The notes below the pieces were generated by a model, which worked only from the letters and a program-made list of their open reading frames with translations, made no database searches and was not told the origin of the DNA. The position numbers were made by a program, and so were the translations under genes. A DNA stretch of 64,000 nucleotides from Fimousia sp036311565 (GTDB lineage: Bacteria; Bacillota; Clostridia; Lachnospirales; Lachnospiraceae): contig JAXJPR010000020.1 of the NCBI GenBank assembly GCA_036311565.1, positions 1 through 64,000 of the forward strand. The letters run 5' to 3'. This document shows, piece after piece, positions 44,969 through 54,203 of this stretch. Each line of letters opens with the position of its first letter. The first letter of the stretch is position 1.

Positions 44969-45847
44969 CTACTTCACCTTCTTCTTTCTATCCATACTTA
45001 CAATTAAAATCACAAGGAACAACATAGATGTGATTAATTTCATATCTGTTGCAGATAATCCAAGCTCAATTGCCGCTGCTACGCATCCTTTATACAAAAT
45101 AGAACCAATAACAACCGCTGATGTGGCTTTTAATTTTGATATATTCTTAAAAATATTTGTCCCAATGATAACACTGGCAAGACCAATTACCATTGTTCCT
45201 GTCCCCATAGAAATATCAAAGTAACGCTGCTGCTGACACATAACACATCCAGAGAGAGCAACCAGTCCATTGGCAATGGCCAATCCAACGATTTTTACTT
45301 TTCCACTGTCCTTTGCAAGAGAAGTAACTAATGTCTCATTATCACCAACAGCCCGTAATAAATAACCGGAACGGGTAATCAAATACGCATCTAATAATAA
45401 CTTGCTAAACAACATTACAATAAATACAATAATCATAGTTTTATAAGGCTTTAGTCCACCTATAAAGATACCATCGATAAAACTATTTTTAAAGATTGTC
45501 TCATTTCCAAATAACGCTACATTTGCTTTTCCGGCAATCCTAAGATTAATAGAATATAATGCAGTCATAACAATAATCCCAGACAATAAATCACGTACTT
45601 TAAATTTTACATGAATAATGCCGGTAACGATTCCGGATAATGCTCCTGCTAATGTTGCGATTATTAAAGTTGCATAAGGATTTACGCCCCTAATGATCAA
45701 CACAGCAGTGACGGCTGCCCCCAGTGGGAAGCTGCCGTCTACTGTTAAATCCGGAAAATCCAATATTTTATATGTAATATAGATACCCAGTGCCATAATC
45801 GCATAAATCAGGCCCTGTTCTAAAACTCCTGTTACTAAGGATACCAT
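44969..45847 (-). CDS. trpY: ABC transporter permease (TrpXYZ type)
   Basis: Eight or so hydrophobic segments in 292 residues with the BPD_transp_2-type signature region LAIANGLVALSGCVMCQQQR. AGGAGGAA precedes ATG. It lies 32 bases after the receptor gene. Confidence 0.85.
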   Translation of the reverse strand: MVSLVTGVLEQGLIYAIMALGIYITYKILDFPDLTVDGSFPLGAAVTAVLIIRGVNPYATLIIATLAGALSGIVTGIIHVKFKVRDLLSGIIVMTALYSINLRIAGKANVALFGNETIFKNSFIDGIFIGGLKPYKTMIIVFIVMLFSKLLLDAYLITRSGYLLRAVGDNETLVTSLAKDSGKVKIVGLAIANGLVALSGCVMCQQQRYFDISMGTGTMVIGLASVIIGTNIFKNISKLKATSAVVIGSILYKGCVAAAIELGLSATDMKLITSMLFLVILIVSMDRKKKVK

Positions 45848-45879
45848 GGAAGATTCCTCCTAATTCATTTCTTTACTTT

Positions 45880-46875
45880 CTATTCATTGATTTCATCAAA
45901 TGTTTCGTCCGCCTCAATATCATCACTGATTGTAACACTTAAATCTGCGGCTGCTTTTTCATTGATATAAATTTTCGGTTCTGTAATACTTTCAAAATTC
46001 ATTTCAGATGCTTTTTTCTCACCTTTTAATACCTGTGCAGCCATTTTACCAGTCTGTTTCCCAAGCTCAACATAATCAAGACCTGCCGCTGCAATGCATC
46101 CCATTTTCACCTGTTCAACTTCAGAACCAAAAACTGGAATCTTCTTTTCATTTGCTTTGTCTAAAATGGTTGGAAGGCTGGATACTACTGTATTATCTGT
46201 TAAGTTTACTAAACAATCTACTTCTTTTAAAATACTATCAGTTGCGGTTGGAATATCCGCACTTGCACTGATTCCTTTTTCTACAATTTCAAAATCATAA
46301 TCTTTTGCTAATTCCTGATAAGCTGCAAGCTGTGAATCAGAGTTTGTTTCACTTGTTGTATGTAAAATACCAATTTTCTTTGCATTTGGAAGTACCTGGC
46401 GGATTAATTCTAACTGTTTTTCATATGGATATGCATCAGAAGTACCTGTGATTTCTCCAACTGGTTTTCCATCTTCATCTGCTAATTTTGCAGCAACTGG
46501 ATCAGAAACTGCTGTATAGATGACTGGAATCCCCTCTTCCTCTGCCACATTATAGCATGCCATGGCACTTGGTGTTGCAATTGCACACATTAGATCCACG
46601 TCTTCAGAAAGGAAATTAGTAGCAATTTGAGAAGCTGTTCCTGTATCAGCCTGTGCATTTTCAAATACAATTTCTAAATTCTCGCCTTCTTTATATCCTT
46701 CTTCTTCTAATCCTTCTAAAAATCCTTCCTTGCAGTTATCTAAAGAACCATGTTCTGCAAACTGCTGAATTCCAATTTTTACTGAATCAGCTTCTTCGTT
46801 TCCTCCACCACATCCAGTCAACATTGTTGCTGCTAAAACTACACTAAAACCTAACGCTAATAATCTTTTTTTCAT
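45880..46875 (-). CDS. trpX: ABC transporter binding lipoprotein (TrpX type)
   Basis: Lipobox LTGC at residues 19-22 and an ABC_sub_bind domain (KIGIQQFAEHGSLDNCKEGF, IPVIYTAVSDPVAAKL, IGILHTTSETNS, IPVFGSEVEQVKMG). Family members bind tryptophan or tyrosine; the UGG specifier of the leader favours tryptophan. 331 residues, first gene after the T-box. Confidence 0.87.
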   Translation of the reverse strand: MKKRLLALGFSVVLAATMLTGCGGGNEEADSVKIGIQQFAEHGSLDNCKEGFLEGLEEEGYKEGENLEIVFENAQADTGTASQIATNFLSEDVDLMCAIATPSAMACYNVAEEEGIPVIYTAVSDPVAAKLADEDGKPVGEITGTSDAYPYEKQLELIRQVLPNAKKIGILHTTSETNSDSQLAAYQELAKDYDFEIVEKGISASADIPTATDSILKEVDCLVNLTDNTVVSSLPTILDKANEKKIPVFGSEVEQVKMGCIAAAGLDYVELGKQTGKMAAQVLKGEKKASEMNFESITEPKIYINEKAAADLSVTISDDIEADETFDEINE

Positions 46876-46980
46876 TTTTCATTCTCCTTTTCCTGACTCA
46901 TGACCATTCAATTCTTTCATCATTAAATTGTCCGTGAAAATAAGTATGTATGTTTGGTCCCCGAAATATTTTTATTCTAG

Positions 46981-47252
46981 AAAATAAAAAATCTCAAGCT
47001 AAATCTATAGCTTGAGACGAAAATCCTTCCGCGGTACCACTCAAATTGATAATTGAATATCCACTTTATCATATACTATCATATATGTCCACTTGATAAC
47101 GGGTTGGAGTCCCGGCAGCTCCTACTGTATTCAAAGCTACCCTCAAAAGTCCATTCAATAAAAGTTCCCGTGCTGTATTCTCACCACCGACAGCTCTCTT
47201 TAACGTTCACAGATTATCTACTACTCTTTTTCAACGGTTTGTTCTATTTGTT
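46981..47252 (-). promoter_or_regulatory. T-box riboswitch, tryptophan specifier
   Basis: The minus RNA has stem I elements (AGAGAGCTG, GGTGGTGAGAA), the specifier region GAATGGACTTTTGAG with codon UGG at 47151-47153, the T-box core TGGTACCGCGG (about 47029-47039), and a terminator of 10-bp perfect arms (46992-47001, 47008-47017) followed by TTTTTTATTTT. Uncharged tRNA-Trp would stabilise the antiterminator and switch on the transporter. The whole 46876-47321 gap is accounted for by this leader and its promoter. Confidence 0.93.
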
Positions 47253-47258
47253 GTGTTT

Positions 47259-47287
47259 ATTTTATGCCGTTTTTCTTTATTTGTCAA
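47259..47287 (-). promoter_or_regulatory. Promoter of the T-box/trpXYZ transcript
   Basis: Consensus TTGACA (47282-47287) and TAAAAT (47259-47264), 17 bp apart. Confidence 0.88.
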
Positions 47288-47321
47288 TCATAATTTTAAA
47301 AAAAATGAAATTTTACGATAA

Positions 47322-47954
47322 TTACTTATAGAATGCATGTCCCTCATATTCAAATAACCTGGTTAATGACCGGTCAAACCAACTAACATTATCCGGATCT
47401 GCCAAGGAACGTTCTACAAAGTATAATGCACCTTCTGAATAATCTTCTCCTTTTAATGCTCGATCAACACTTTCCACTGAACTCTTTGTAATATCTACGG
47501 AATAATATCTTCCGTCAGCAGTTGGTGAAAACTGAACTGCACCATTTTCTCTTTGAAAAACTACCTCTTCGATGGTATCTGGAAACTGACTGGACTTCCA
47601 ACGATTAAGGACCACATTAGCAACCAAAATTTTACTTTTCATATCTTTATCCGTAGCTTCCGCTTCTACAATTCTGGTCAAAATATTAAATTCCTGATCT
47701 GAAATATCATAAATCCGTTTTGCCGGAAAAGATTCGGCTTTTGCAGTCACGTCAATCTGATCCAATGTCTCCTGCAATGGTTCTGCTTCTTCTTTTAGCC
47801 GTTCACTTAACACGGTTTCATAGGATTTGCTGACTGCTAATTGATTCCATCCATTTTCAAAAGTTTTTGCTGAAATTCTGGCCGGAAAGGCCGATGCAAG
47901 AATAAGTCCACTGGCTACTGCCAGTCTTGCATACAATTTATAATTCATATTCAT
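47322..47954 (-). CDS. SleB-like cell wall hydrolase
   Basis: Signal peptide, a short linker and a Hydrolase_2 (SleB catalytic) domain: LTRIVEAEATDKDMKSKILV with the catalytic Glu, VANVVLNRWKSSQFPDTIEEVV, ADPDNVSWF. SleB-type enzymes are lytic transglycosylases for spore cortex, while others act in vegetative cells; no peptidoglycan-binding domain is visible. Start is uncertain: AAGGAAG favours the ATG at 47954 over 47969. Confidence 0.87.
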   Translation of the reverse strand: MNMNYKLYARLAVASGLILASAFPARISAKTFENGWNQLAVSKSYETVLSERLKEEAEPLQETLDQIDVTAKAESFPAKRIYDISDQEFNILTRIVEAEATDKDMKSKILVANVVLNRWKSSQFPDTIEEVVFQRENGAVQFSPTADGRYYSVDITKSSVESVDRALKGEDYSEGALYFVERSLADPDNVSWFDRSLTRLFEYEGHAFYK

Positions 47955-48061
47955 ACACTTCCTTTTCATTATGTACTAATTAAATTGTATGCATATCCTC
48001 TTTTAAATATGTTACATTTTGTTCATTACTTTTACTTATATTCTTAACATTTTATTATTTT

Positions 48062-49246
48062 TTATTCACAAAAACCTTCGGTGACTGAAAGCTTCAAATC
48101 ATTTCGGTCCACTAAAATCACACCCATCTCTTTTGCTCTATTTTTTATCGTGTTTTCTCTTTGATTAATTTCATTTGTCGTAATGATTACTGCTTTAGCT
48201 TCACTTCCTCCAAATCTTTGTGCATATTGTTTGATTTCGTTTAAGTCTACTGCATTGATTTTTCTCATTTTACAGGAAATAAAAATTGGAATGTTTCCTT
48301 TTCGAAGCAACAGATCAATTTCATTTTTTACATCAAAATCTTCGCCCAATATCCCATTCCAGTCGAGGATCACACTTTCCATTACTTCATCATATTCATA
48401 AGAAAGACACGCTGATATATATACATACATTTCAAGCCAGCTTCCCGTGACTAAAAGTGATTCTTTCGCAAATGCACTGCTATAAACAAAAGATATCTCA
48501 TCTTCTTCGATGACCACTTCTTTTATAAGTCCAAATTCCTTCATCCGCTGGAACCAGTCCTCATTCGCTTTTACTGTAATATTATTCTGGATTACCTGCG
48601 CATTGCTTGTTTTTACTGCTAATGCATCATGCAATTCATTCTGTCTCATACAATTTTGCAAATATTGAGAAAACCTCATATAATCCTTCGGATTTTTCAA
48701 AATAAATTCTGCACATTCTAAAATCAATTGGTAATCCATTTCTCGAGGTACACGATGCATATTTTTTTCAATACATCCTCCATTTAACTGAACAATCATA
48801 TCCAGACTAAGCGAAATTGGTTCAAATTTTCCTGCATATTCCATCGCAGAATCCCAGTTGGATACGATTCCATCTTCAAAATCAATACTGATGGTCGGAA
48901 GCCCTCTCAAAACGCAACTATAGAAGACCGCTATATTCAGCAATGGATCTCCACCGCAAATTTCTACAAGAATTTCATTATGCTTCTCACAGATCTGATT
49001 CATATGCAGGATCACTTCTTCTTTTACTGCATCCGTACCAGAAACTTCAACATTAATTGCCTTCAGCTCTGTTTCAGGACAATATTTATGTAGAAAGTTT
49101 TTTAATCCGTTAATTTTTCTTTCATCCGTTCCGAAAGGACAGAATGTATAAAAAACATCCGGCTGATACAACATACATGCTCCAATGTTTTCTTTTGTGT
49201 GTTCCTGGTCAAAAATTTCTATGAGACATTCTACCTTTTTTTTCAT
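48062..49246 (-). CDS. Standalone CARF nuclease, Card1/Can2-like (DUF1887)
   Basis: The 394-residue protein has the Card1/Can2 architecture: N-terminal CARF-like Rossmann domain (1-150, with EICGGDPLLNIAVF in place of the usual GGT ligand loop), a winged-helix middle (about 165-260), and a PD-(D/E)XK nuclease with Glu272 (GSWLEMY), Asp311 (NEIDLLL) and Lys326 (ISCK). Card1 proteins are activated by cyclic oligoadenylate made by type III CRISPR Cas10 and cut single-stranded RNA and DNA. No Cas10, other cas gene or array is in the window. It sits alone between sleB-like and rnpB with a terminator in front. Confidence 0.85.
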   Translation of the reverse strand: MKKKVECLIEIFDQEHTKENIGACMLYQPDVFYTFCPFGTDERKINGLKNFLHKYCPETELKAINVEVSGTDAVKEEVILHMNQICEKHNEILVEICGGDPLLNIAVFYSCVLRGLPTISIDFEDGIVSNWDSAMEYAGKFEPISLSLDMIVQLNGGCIEKNMHRVPREMDYQLILECAEFILKNPKDYMRFSQYLQNCMRQNELHDALAVKTSNAQVIQNNITVKANEDWFQRMKEFGLIKEVVIEEDEISFVYSSAFAKESLLVTGSWLEMYVYISACLSYEYDEVMESVILDWNGILGEDFDVKNEIDLLLRKGNIPIFISCKMRKINAVDLNEIKQYAQRFGGSEAKAVIITTNEINQRENTIKNRAKEMGVILVDRNDLKLSVTEGFCE

Positions 49247-49357
49247 AACTTACTCCATTCATAACATTTAAATCTTTATGATAAACTCATTATAACAAGC
49301 AATATTATGCAAAACAAACTTAATTCAAATTCTTTAGAAAAGCTTTATTTATTTTAT

Positions 49358-49397
49358 AAAAAACAAAAAGCTGCTGGGAAAATTTCCCAACAGCTTT
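49358..49397 (-). terminator. Terminator of rnpB
   Basis: Fifteen-base arms around TTTCCC (AAAGCTGTTGGGAAA with TTTCCCAGCAGCTTT, one G-U on minus) then TTTGTTTTTT. Confidence 0.93.
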
Positions 49398-49433
49398 CAT
49401 GTTTTATGCTTTTTCTCGTCATCAGCAAAAAAT

Positions 49434-49767
49434 CGAGCCAAACGATAAGCCGGGTTATGTCGTGAATGATCATCTATCTCGACTTACTGTTACCAGCAAG
49501 CTCTAGCGACCTACCTGAAAACAAGCCGGGCCAGCTTATGATTTTCATCTTGGTCTTGCTTCGGATGGGGTTTACATGTGCCCTGTCTGTTACCAGCCAG
49601 GCGGTGGGCTCTTACCCCGCCTTTCCACCCTTACTGACAAAAAGTCAGCGGTTTATTTCTGTTGCACTTTCCTTAGAGTCACCTCCACCGGACGTTATCC
49701 GGCATCCTGCCCTATGAAGCCCGGACTTTCCTCACCTGAAAACAGGCGCGATCATTTGTCTGACTCG
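49434..49767 (-). ncRNA. rnpB: RNase P RNA
   Basis: All landmarks are on minus: 5' GAGGAAAGTCCGGGCTTC with GGATGCCGGATAACGTCC, the conserved ACAGAAA, AGGGTGGAAAGGCGGGGTAAGAG and 3' CATAACCCGGCTTATCG. P1 pairs CGAGTCAGAC (49758-49767) with GTTTGGCTCG (49434-49443) without mismatch. About 334 nt, mature ends approximate. Transcription starts where the promoter predicts. The gap 49247-49787 holds only this gene, its terminator and promoter. Confidence 0.97.
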
Positions 49768-49774
49768 AATTTAC

Positions 49775-49803
49775 ATTCTATCACAAATCACGTGCGAAAG
49801 CAA
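49775..49803 (-). promoter_or_regulatory. rnpB promoter within the upstream gene end
   Basis: TTGCTT (49798-49803) and TAGAAT (49775-49780) with 17 bp spacing and TGN extension; predicted start at about 49768 equals the first P1 base. The -35 lies inside the last codons of the kinase gene. Confidence 0.8.
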
Positions 49804-51437
49804 CCTCCTCCGATAAATTCTCTCAAAATAGAACTTCTCGGAATGTCCTCACTTTTCACATTTAAAAAATAATCAAAAAATTTTAACAGCCTTTTTGCTT
49901 CCTGATATTCCATTGATTCTCTTGGAACCGCAAACAATAACGGTTCCGCATATTGCTTTAATACTGCAAGCTCATACACCTGGGCTGAATTAAACATGAC
50001 ATCCGCTTCTTCCTGATACGGAAAAATATTCTTTTCTTCTCCAGCTCGTACAGAATCCCACCTTGCAATAGTCGATCTGGCATCTACGCCTCTTGTACGG
50101 GCATCTCTGACAATTCGCCGAATCAGTCTTCCATCCGTTGTTGGAATTCGATTATGATTATCAATAGCCAGCTGTGTTAATGCACTGACATAAATTTTAT
50201 ATTTGCAATCCTGCGGCAAATCTTTTGATAATTCTTCATTTAATCCATGAATTCCTTCAATTATCAAAACATCATTCTTCTCAATCTGCATTGGTTTTTC
50301 CATCCGTTCACTCATACCGGTAAGAAAATTATATTTTGGCATAATTACTTTTTTCCCTTCCAAAAGGTCCGTCATACATTGATGAAATAACGAAATATCC
50401 AGACAATGAATGCTTTCAAAGTCATATTCTCCATTCTCATCTTTTGGTGAGTATCTGCGATCACGGAAAAAATCATCTAATGCAATCGGATGAGGACGTA
50501 AACCGTGTATCTTTAACTGTATAGCCAGTCGATGAGAAAATGTTGTCTTTCCAGAAGAAGATGGTCCTGCAATTAAAACAATTCTTTTTTGTTTCTTTAC
50601 TATCTCCTGTGCAATTTTGTTCAATAAATTCTCCTGCAGCGCTTCCTGTACTAAAATCAGTTCCTGAATCTCCCCACTTATAATTTTCTCATTCAACGCC
50701 CCTACATTTGGAATATTCATCGTTTTTGACCATTCCTTAGATCTCTGCAGAACATGAAATAACTTTGGCTGATGCTTTAATGGAGGAATCTTAGATGGAT
50801 TTCCTTTTTTGGGAAGGCGCAGTAGAAGATACTGCCCAATCATTTCTACACAAAACAGTTTTAATTTTCCTGTAGAAGGTACCATATATCCATAATAATA
50901 GTCTTCATAATCATCGATACGGTATAAATTTATTTGCGAAGACCGTCGGTATTTTAATAACTCAACCTTATCTGGCCGATTCTGCTTTTGAAAATACGCA
51001 ATGGCCTCCTCCGTTCTCATACTAAATTTTTCGATTGGAAGATTCGCATCTGCCAATTCTTCCATTCGATTTTGAATTTTTTGTGCCAATTGGACCGTGA
51101 TAGGAATATCTTCTCTGTTCAACTCATAAAACAACGCATTCCCAACAGAATGAAGAATGGTAACATCTAACTGCTCATCTTCTTTTAGCACATCATGAAC
51201 AGCTTTAAAAAATAATAAATTGGCACTTCTTTTATAGGTCAGATACCCAGGTGCCGAAGATGCCGTTAAGAATTCGATTTCCTGATTTTCTGTAATTTCA
51301 TTTTGCAGTTCTTTTAGTTTATTTCCCTTCTGAACTAACATAGCTTCTTCTTCCAGCTTAAGATCTCTGGCTAATTGTTCATAGGTCGTTCCTTTTGCAA
51401 TCTGATATGTCCGGTTTTCAACCGTTACCTGAATCAT
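49788..51437 (-). CDS. Nucleoside-kinase-like protein with TGS and ThrRS-like N-terminus
   Basis: Residues 1-60 are TGS-like (IQVTVENRTYQIAKGTTYEQ), 60-250 resemble the second N-terminal (SAD-like) region of threonyl-tRNA synthetase, and 280-500 form a uridine kinase/phosphoribulokinase domain with Walker A GPSSSGKTTFS, LDDFF and IIEGIHGLN. Such fusions are widespread in Clostridia, with nucleoside kinase annotated but the N-terminal role unknown. AAGGAG precedes the ATG at 51437. 549 residues. Confidence 0.85.
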   Translation of the reverse strand: MIQVTVENRTYQIAKGTTYEQLARDLKLEEEAMLVQKGNKLKELQNEITENQEIEFLTASSAPGYLTYKRSANLLFFKAVHDVLKEDEQLDVTILHSVGNALFYELNREDIPITVQLAQKIQNRMEELADANLPIEKFSMRTEEAIAYFQKQNRPDKVELLKYRRSSQINLYRIDDYEDYYYGYMVPSTGKLKLFCVEMIGQYLLLRLPKKGNPSKIPPLKHQPKLFHVLQRSKEWSKTMNIPNVGALNEKIISGEIQELILVQEALQENLLNKIAQEIVKKQKRIVLIAGPSSSGKTTFSHRLAIQLKIHGLRPHPIALDDFFRDRRYSPKDENGEYDFESIHCLDISLFHQCMTDLLEGKKVIMPKYNFLTGMSERMEKPMQIEKNDVLIIEGIHGLNEELSKDLPQDCKYKIYVSALTQLAIDNHNRIPTTDGRLIRRIVRDARTRGVDARSTIARWDSVRAGEEKNIFPYQEEADVMFNSAQVYELAVLKQYAEPLLFAVPRESMEYQEAKRLLKFFDYFLNVKSEDIPRSSILREFIGGGCFRT

Positions 51438-51474
51438 CCACATCACTCCTTAGCATCTGCTTTTGCCCTTTTCA

Positions 51475-52257
51475 TTAAACTACTTTATAAGGACTTCCTG
51501 ATTTCACTGGAATAACAGTTAACGAAGTTTCTCTCTTTAAAAATTCTGTAACATAATCGATAAAGATATATTCGGTGCCATAATGACCTGCTTCAATGAT
51601 TGACAGTCCCATATCCATAGCATCCAGCCCCTCATGATGGCCAATATCTCCAGTAATCAAAACATCTGCACCTGCAGTTACCGCTTCCTTTATCATACTT
51701 CGTCCAGATCCTGGGGAAATAGCTGCAATATTTACCTTTTTATCCATCTCTCCAAAAAGCATGACCTGCTCAAGCTTTAATGCTCTTTTTACAAAATCTG
51801 CACATTCTCTCAGCGTCATTTCATAAGGAAGTCGAGCCACCCTTCCAATTCCTTCTGGTTTTTCCCCGTCATCCACGGTTATTTCTAATGGCCTGGCATC
51901 TTTTGGAAAACCTAAATAATCGCCCGCCAGATCAGCCATACCAATCACATCAAAATTCGTATGCATGGCAAAACATGCAATTCCTTCTTCCAAAAGTCTC
52001 AGCAGCTTTCTTCCAAGAAAATCCTGATCATTGATTCGTTTTATTGATGAGAACAAAACCGGATGGTGCGTAATGATTATATCTGCCTGTTCTTTTATCG
52101 CTCTTTCTACTACCTCATTGGTTGCATCCAATGCTACTATCACTTTTTGTATTTCCTGATTCGTTCTTCCTGCCAAAAGCCCTACATTATCCCAGGAACA
52201 GGCATACCTTTGGGGTGCGAATTCTTCCAGTAAATTCATTAAATCCTTACATTTCAT
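51475..52257 (-). CDS. Nif3-like dinuclear metal protein
   Basis: A 260-residue Nif3/YqfO family protein with metal ligands in ITHHPVLFSS, HTNFDV and GHYGTEYIF. Role debated; often called GTP cyclohydrolase 1 type 2 without firm evidence. Overlaps trmK by 11 bases, the same arrangement as yqfN-yqfO next to sigA in Bacillus. Confidence 0.92.
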   Translation of the reverse strand: MKCKDLMNLLEEFAPQRYACSWDNVGLLAGRTNQEIQKVIVALDATNEVVERAIKEQADIIITHHPVLFSSIKRINDQDFLGRKLLRLLEEGIACFAMHTNFDVIGMADLAGDYLGFPKDARPLEITVDDGEKPEGIGRVARLPYEMTLRECADFVKRALKLEQVMLFGEMDKKVNIAAISPGSGRSMIKEAVTAGADVLITGDIGHHEGLDAMDMGLSIIEAGHYGTEYIFIDYVTEFLKRETSLTVIPVKSGSPYKVV

Positions 52258-52942
52258 AATATGCCAGCGCCCCTTTCAATTGTTCTAATTGTAATTTAAT
52301 TTCTTCTTTTCTTTGTTTTGCAGAATCAGTTTGGGAATCTGCCAGTTTTTTTATAATTGCTTCATAGGATCTTATCATCTCTTCTAAATATTGTTTTAAA
52401 ACCGGATGCTTTTCTTGCAAAAGATACGGACCATACCACTCTTCCAACGTTCCCAGTTCTTCTCCCTGTCCCTGTCCTTTTCGTGCTTTTACCACTACAT
52501 AATATTTCCCGTCTTCTTTCAGCATTTCCTCTTTTTCGATAAAATATCCATGCTTTTTTAGAAATTGGCGTACCTTAAACCATTCAGACTGAGGCTGAAG
52601 AATTAATTCTTCCGGTAATTTGTCTTTTCCTTCAGAAAGGATTTTTACCATTAAATCCCCGCCCATACCGGCAATCACTGCCGTATCCGCCTCTCCTACT
52701 TTATATTTTTCAAATCCATTAGAAAGACGGCATACTGCCTTTTCTTCTAAACAGTATGCCTGAATGTGTTCTATTGCACGTTTTAAGGGACCTTTTCCAA
52801 CATCCATTGCAAGTGCCCAGGAAATCCGTCCATTTTGAATTAAGTAGATTGGTATGTATCCATGATCTGTTCCGATGTCTACCAGACGATTTCCTTCAGA
52901 AACCATATGCGCAATTGTCTGTAAACGTCTTGATAACTCCAT
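52247..52942 (-). CDS. trmK: tRNA (adenine22-N1)-methyltransferase
   Basis: TrmK/YqfN family: SAM motif LVDIGTDHGYIPIYLI, GMGGDLMVKIL, LQPQSEWFKVRQFL and a C-terminal coiled coil. It methylates A22 in the D-loop of tRNAs. The ATG at 52942 with GGTG six bases upstream is favoured over 52954. Follows rpoD directly. Confidence 0.92.
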   Translation of the reverse strand: MELSRRLQTIAHMVSEGNRLVDIGTDHGYIPIYLIQNGRISWALAMDVGKGPLKRAIEHIQAYCLEEKAVCRLSNGFEKYKVGEADTAVIAGMGGDLMVKILSEGKDKLPEELILQPQSEWFKVRQFLKKHGYFIEKEEMLKEDGKYYVVVKARKGQGQGEELGTLEEWYGPYLLQEKHPVLKQYLEEMIRSYEAIIKKLADSQTDSAKQRKEEIKLQLEQLKGALAYYEM

Positions 52943-52955
52943 AGATTTCACCATT

Positions 52956-54164
52956 TTAATCCAAATAATCTTTTAATTTGCGACTTCTGCTAGGGTGTCT
53001 TAATTTACGAAGTGCCTTTGCTTCAATCTGGCGGATACGTTCCCTTGTAACATTAAATTCTTTTCCAACTTCCTCTAATGTACGAGCACGTCCATCTTCT
53101 AATCCAAAGCGAAGACATAATACTTTTTGTTCTCTTTCTGTCAGCGTACCAAGAACTTCTACTAACTGTTCTTTTAGTAATGTAAATGCTGCTGCTTCTG
53201 CTGGCACTGGTACATTTTCATCCTGAATAAAATCACCAAGATGGCTGTCTTCTTCTTCTCCAATTGGTGTTTCCAAAGATACTGGTTCCTGAGAAATTTT
53301 TAAAATTTCGCGTACACGGTCCACTGGCATATTCATTTCTGCTGCAATTTCTTCTGGTGCTGGTTCTCTTCCTAATTCCTGAAGGAGCTGACGGGAAACA
53401 CGAATTAATTTGTTGATTGTCTCTACCATATGCACTGGAATACGAATGGTTCTTGCCTGATCAGCAATCGCACGGGTAATTGCCTGACGAATCCACCATG
53501 TCGCATAAGTACTGAACTTAAATCCTTTGTCGTAATCAAACTTTTCAACAGCTTTAATCAGGCCCAGATTTCCTTCCTGAATTAAATCCAAAAATAACAT
53601 TCCGCGACCAACATATCTTTTTGCAATACTAACTACCAGACGAAGGTTAGCTTCTGCTAATTTTTTCTTTGCGCGTTCTCCTGCTTCTTCTAAGCGCTTA
53701 TATTCTTTTAGTTTTGCCTCATAGACAACTTTTTCTTCTTCAGAAGCGTCTTGCACGAGTTCTTGAATTTTAGCAATTTCTTCTTTTGCTTTTACCCCTT
53801 CTTCCATAGTCTTTGCAAGATTTTTTTCTTCTTCCGCTGTTAATAATGGTACTTTCCCAATTTCTTTTAAATACATACGAACAGGGTCTTCAATACTTAC
53901 AGAATCTGGCACTGAAATATCAATTTCTTCAATATTTTCCTCCTCTAACTCCATTTCCATGTCATCGTCTTCTTCTGTAATAGTAAGCATATCGATTCCT
54001 TTTTCTTCCAAATAAGCATATATGGTTTCAATTAAATCTGGAGTCAGATTAAATCCGGCAAAATGTTTTTCTACTTGTGTATACTCCAGTGTATTTTTAT
54101 TTTTCTTTCCTACTTTTACAAGTTCCTCTAGTTTTTGGGTGAACTTTAACATTGTTTCTTCCAT
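52956..54164 (-). CDS. rpoD: Housekeeping sigma factor
   Basis: A sigma-70 (SigA) of 402 residues. Region 1.1-like N-terminus, 1.2 (DPVRMYLKEIGKVPLLT), 2 (RLVVSIAKRYVGRGMLFLDLIQEGNLGLIKAVEKFDY; KFSTYATWWIRQAI), 3 and 4 (VTRERIRQIEAKALRKLRHP). AAGG nine bases before the ATG at 54164 decides the start. Downstream of dnaG, the classic macromolecular synthesis pair. Confidence 0.97.
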   Translation of the reverse strand: MEETMLKFTQKLEELVKVGKKNKNTLEYTQVEKHFAGFNLTPDLIETIYAYLEEKGIDMLTITEEDDDMEMELEEENIEEIDISVPDSVSIEDPVRMYLKEIGKVPLLTAEEEKNLAKTMEEGVKAKEEIAKIQELVQDASEEEKVVYEAKLKEYKRLEEAGERAKKKLAEANLRLVVSIAKRYVGRGMLFLDLIQEGNLGLIKAVEKFDYDKGFKFSTYATWWIRQAITRAIADQARTIRIPVHMVETINKLIRVSRQLLQELGREPAPEEIAAEMNMPVDRVREILKISQEPVSLETPIGEEEDSHLGDFIQDENVPVPAEAAAFTLLKEQLVEVLGTLTEREQKVLCLRFGLEDGRARTLEEVGKEFNVTRERIRQIEAKALRKLRHPSRSRKLKDYLD

Positions 54165-54203
54165 GTTCTTCATCCTTCCATTTCTCTGATATTTTTAACC
54201 AAT

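Noticed and set aside
47053..47331. Plus-strand open frame of 92 codons across the trpXYZ leader
   Set aside because: It covers the T-box RNA and its promoter on the other strand, has no ribosome binding site and low-complexity composition.
49466..49872. Plus-strand frames of 83 and 98 codons
   Set aside because: They are antisense to RNase P RNA, whose conserved structure explains the sequence.
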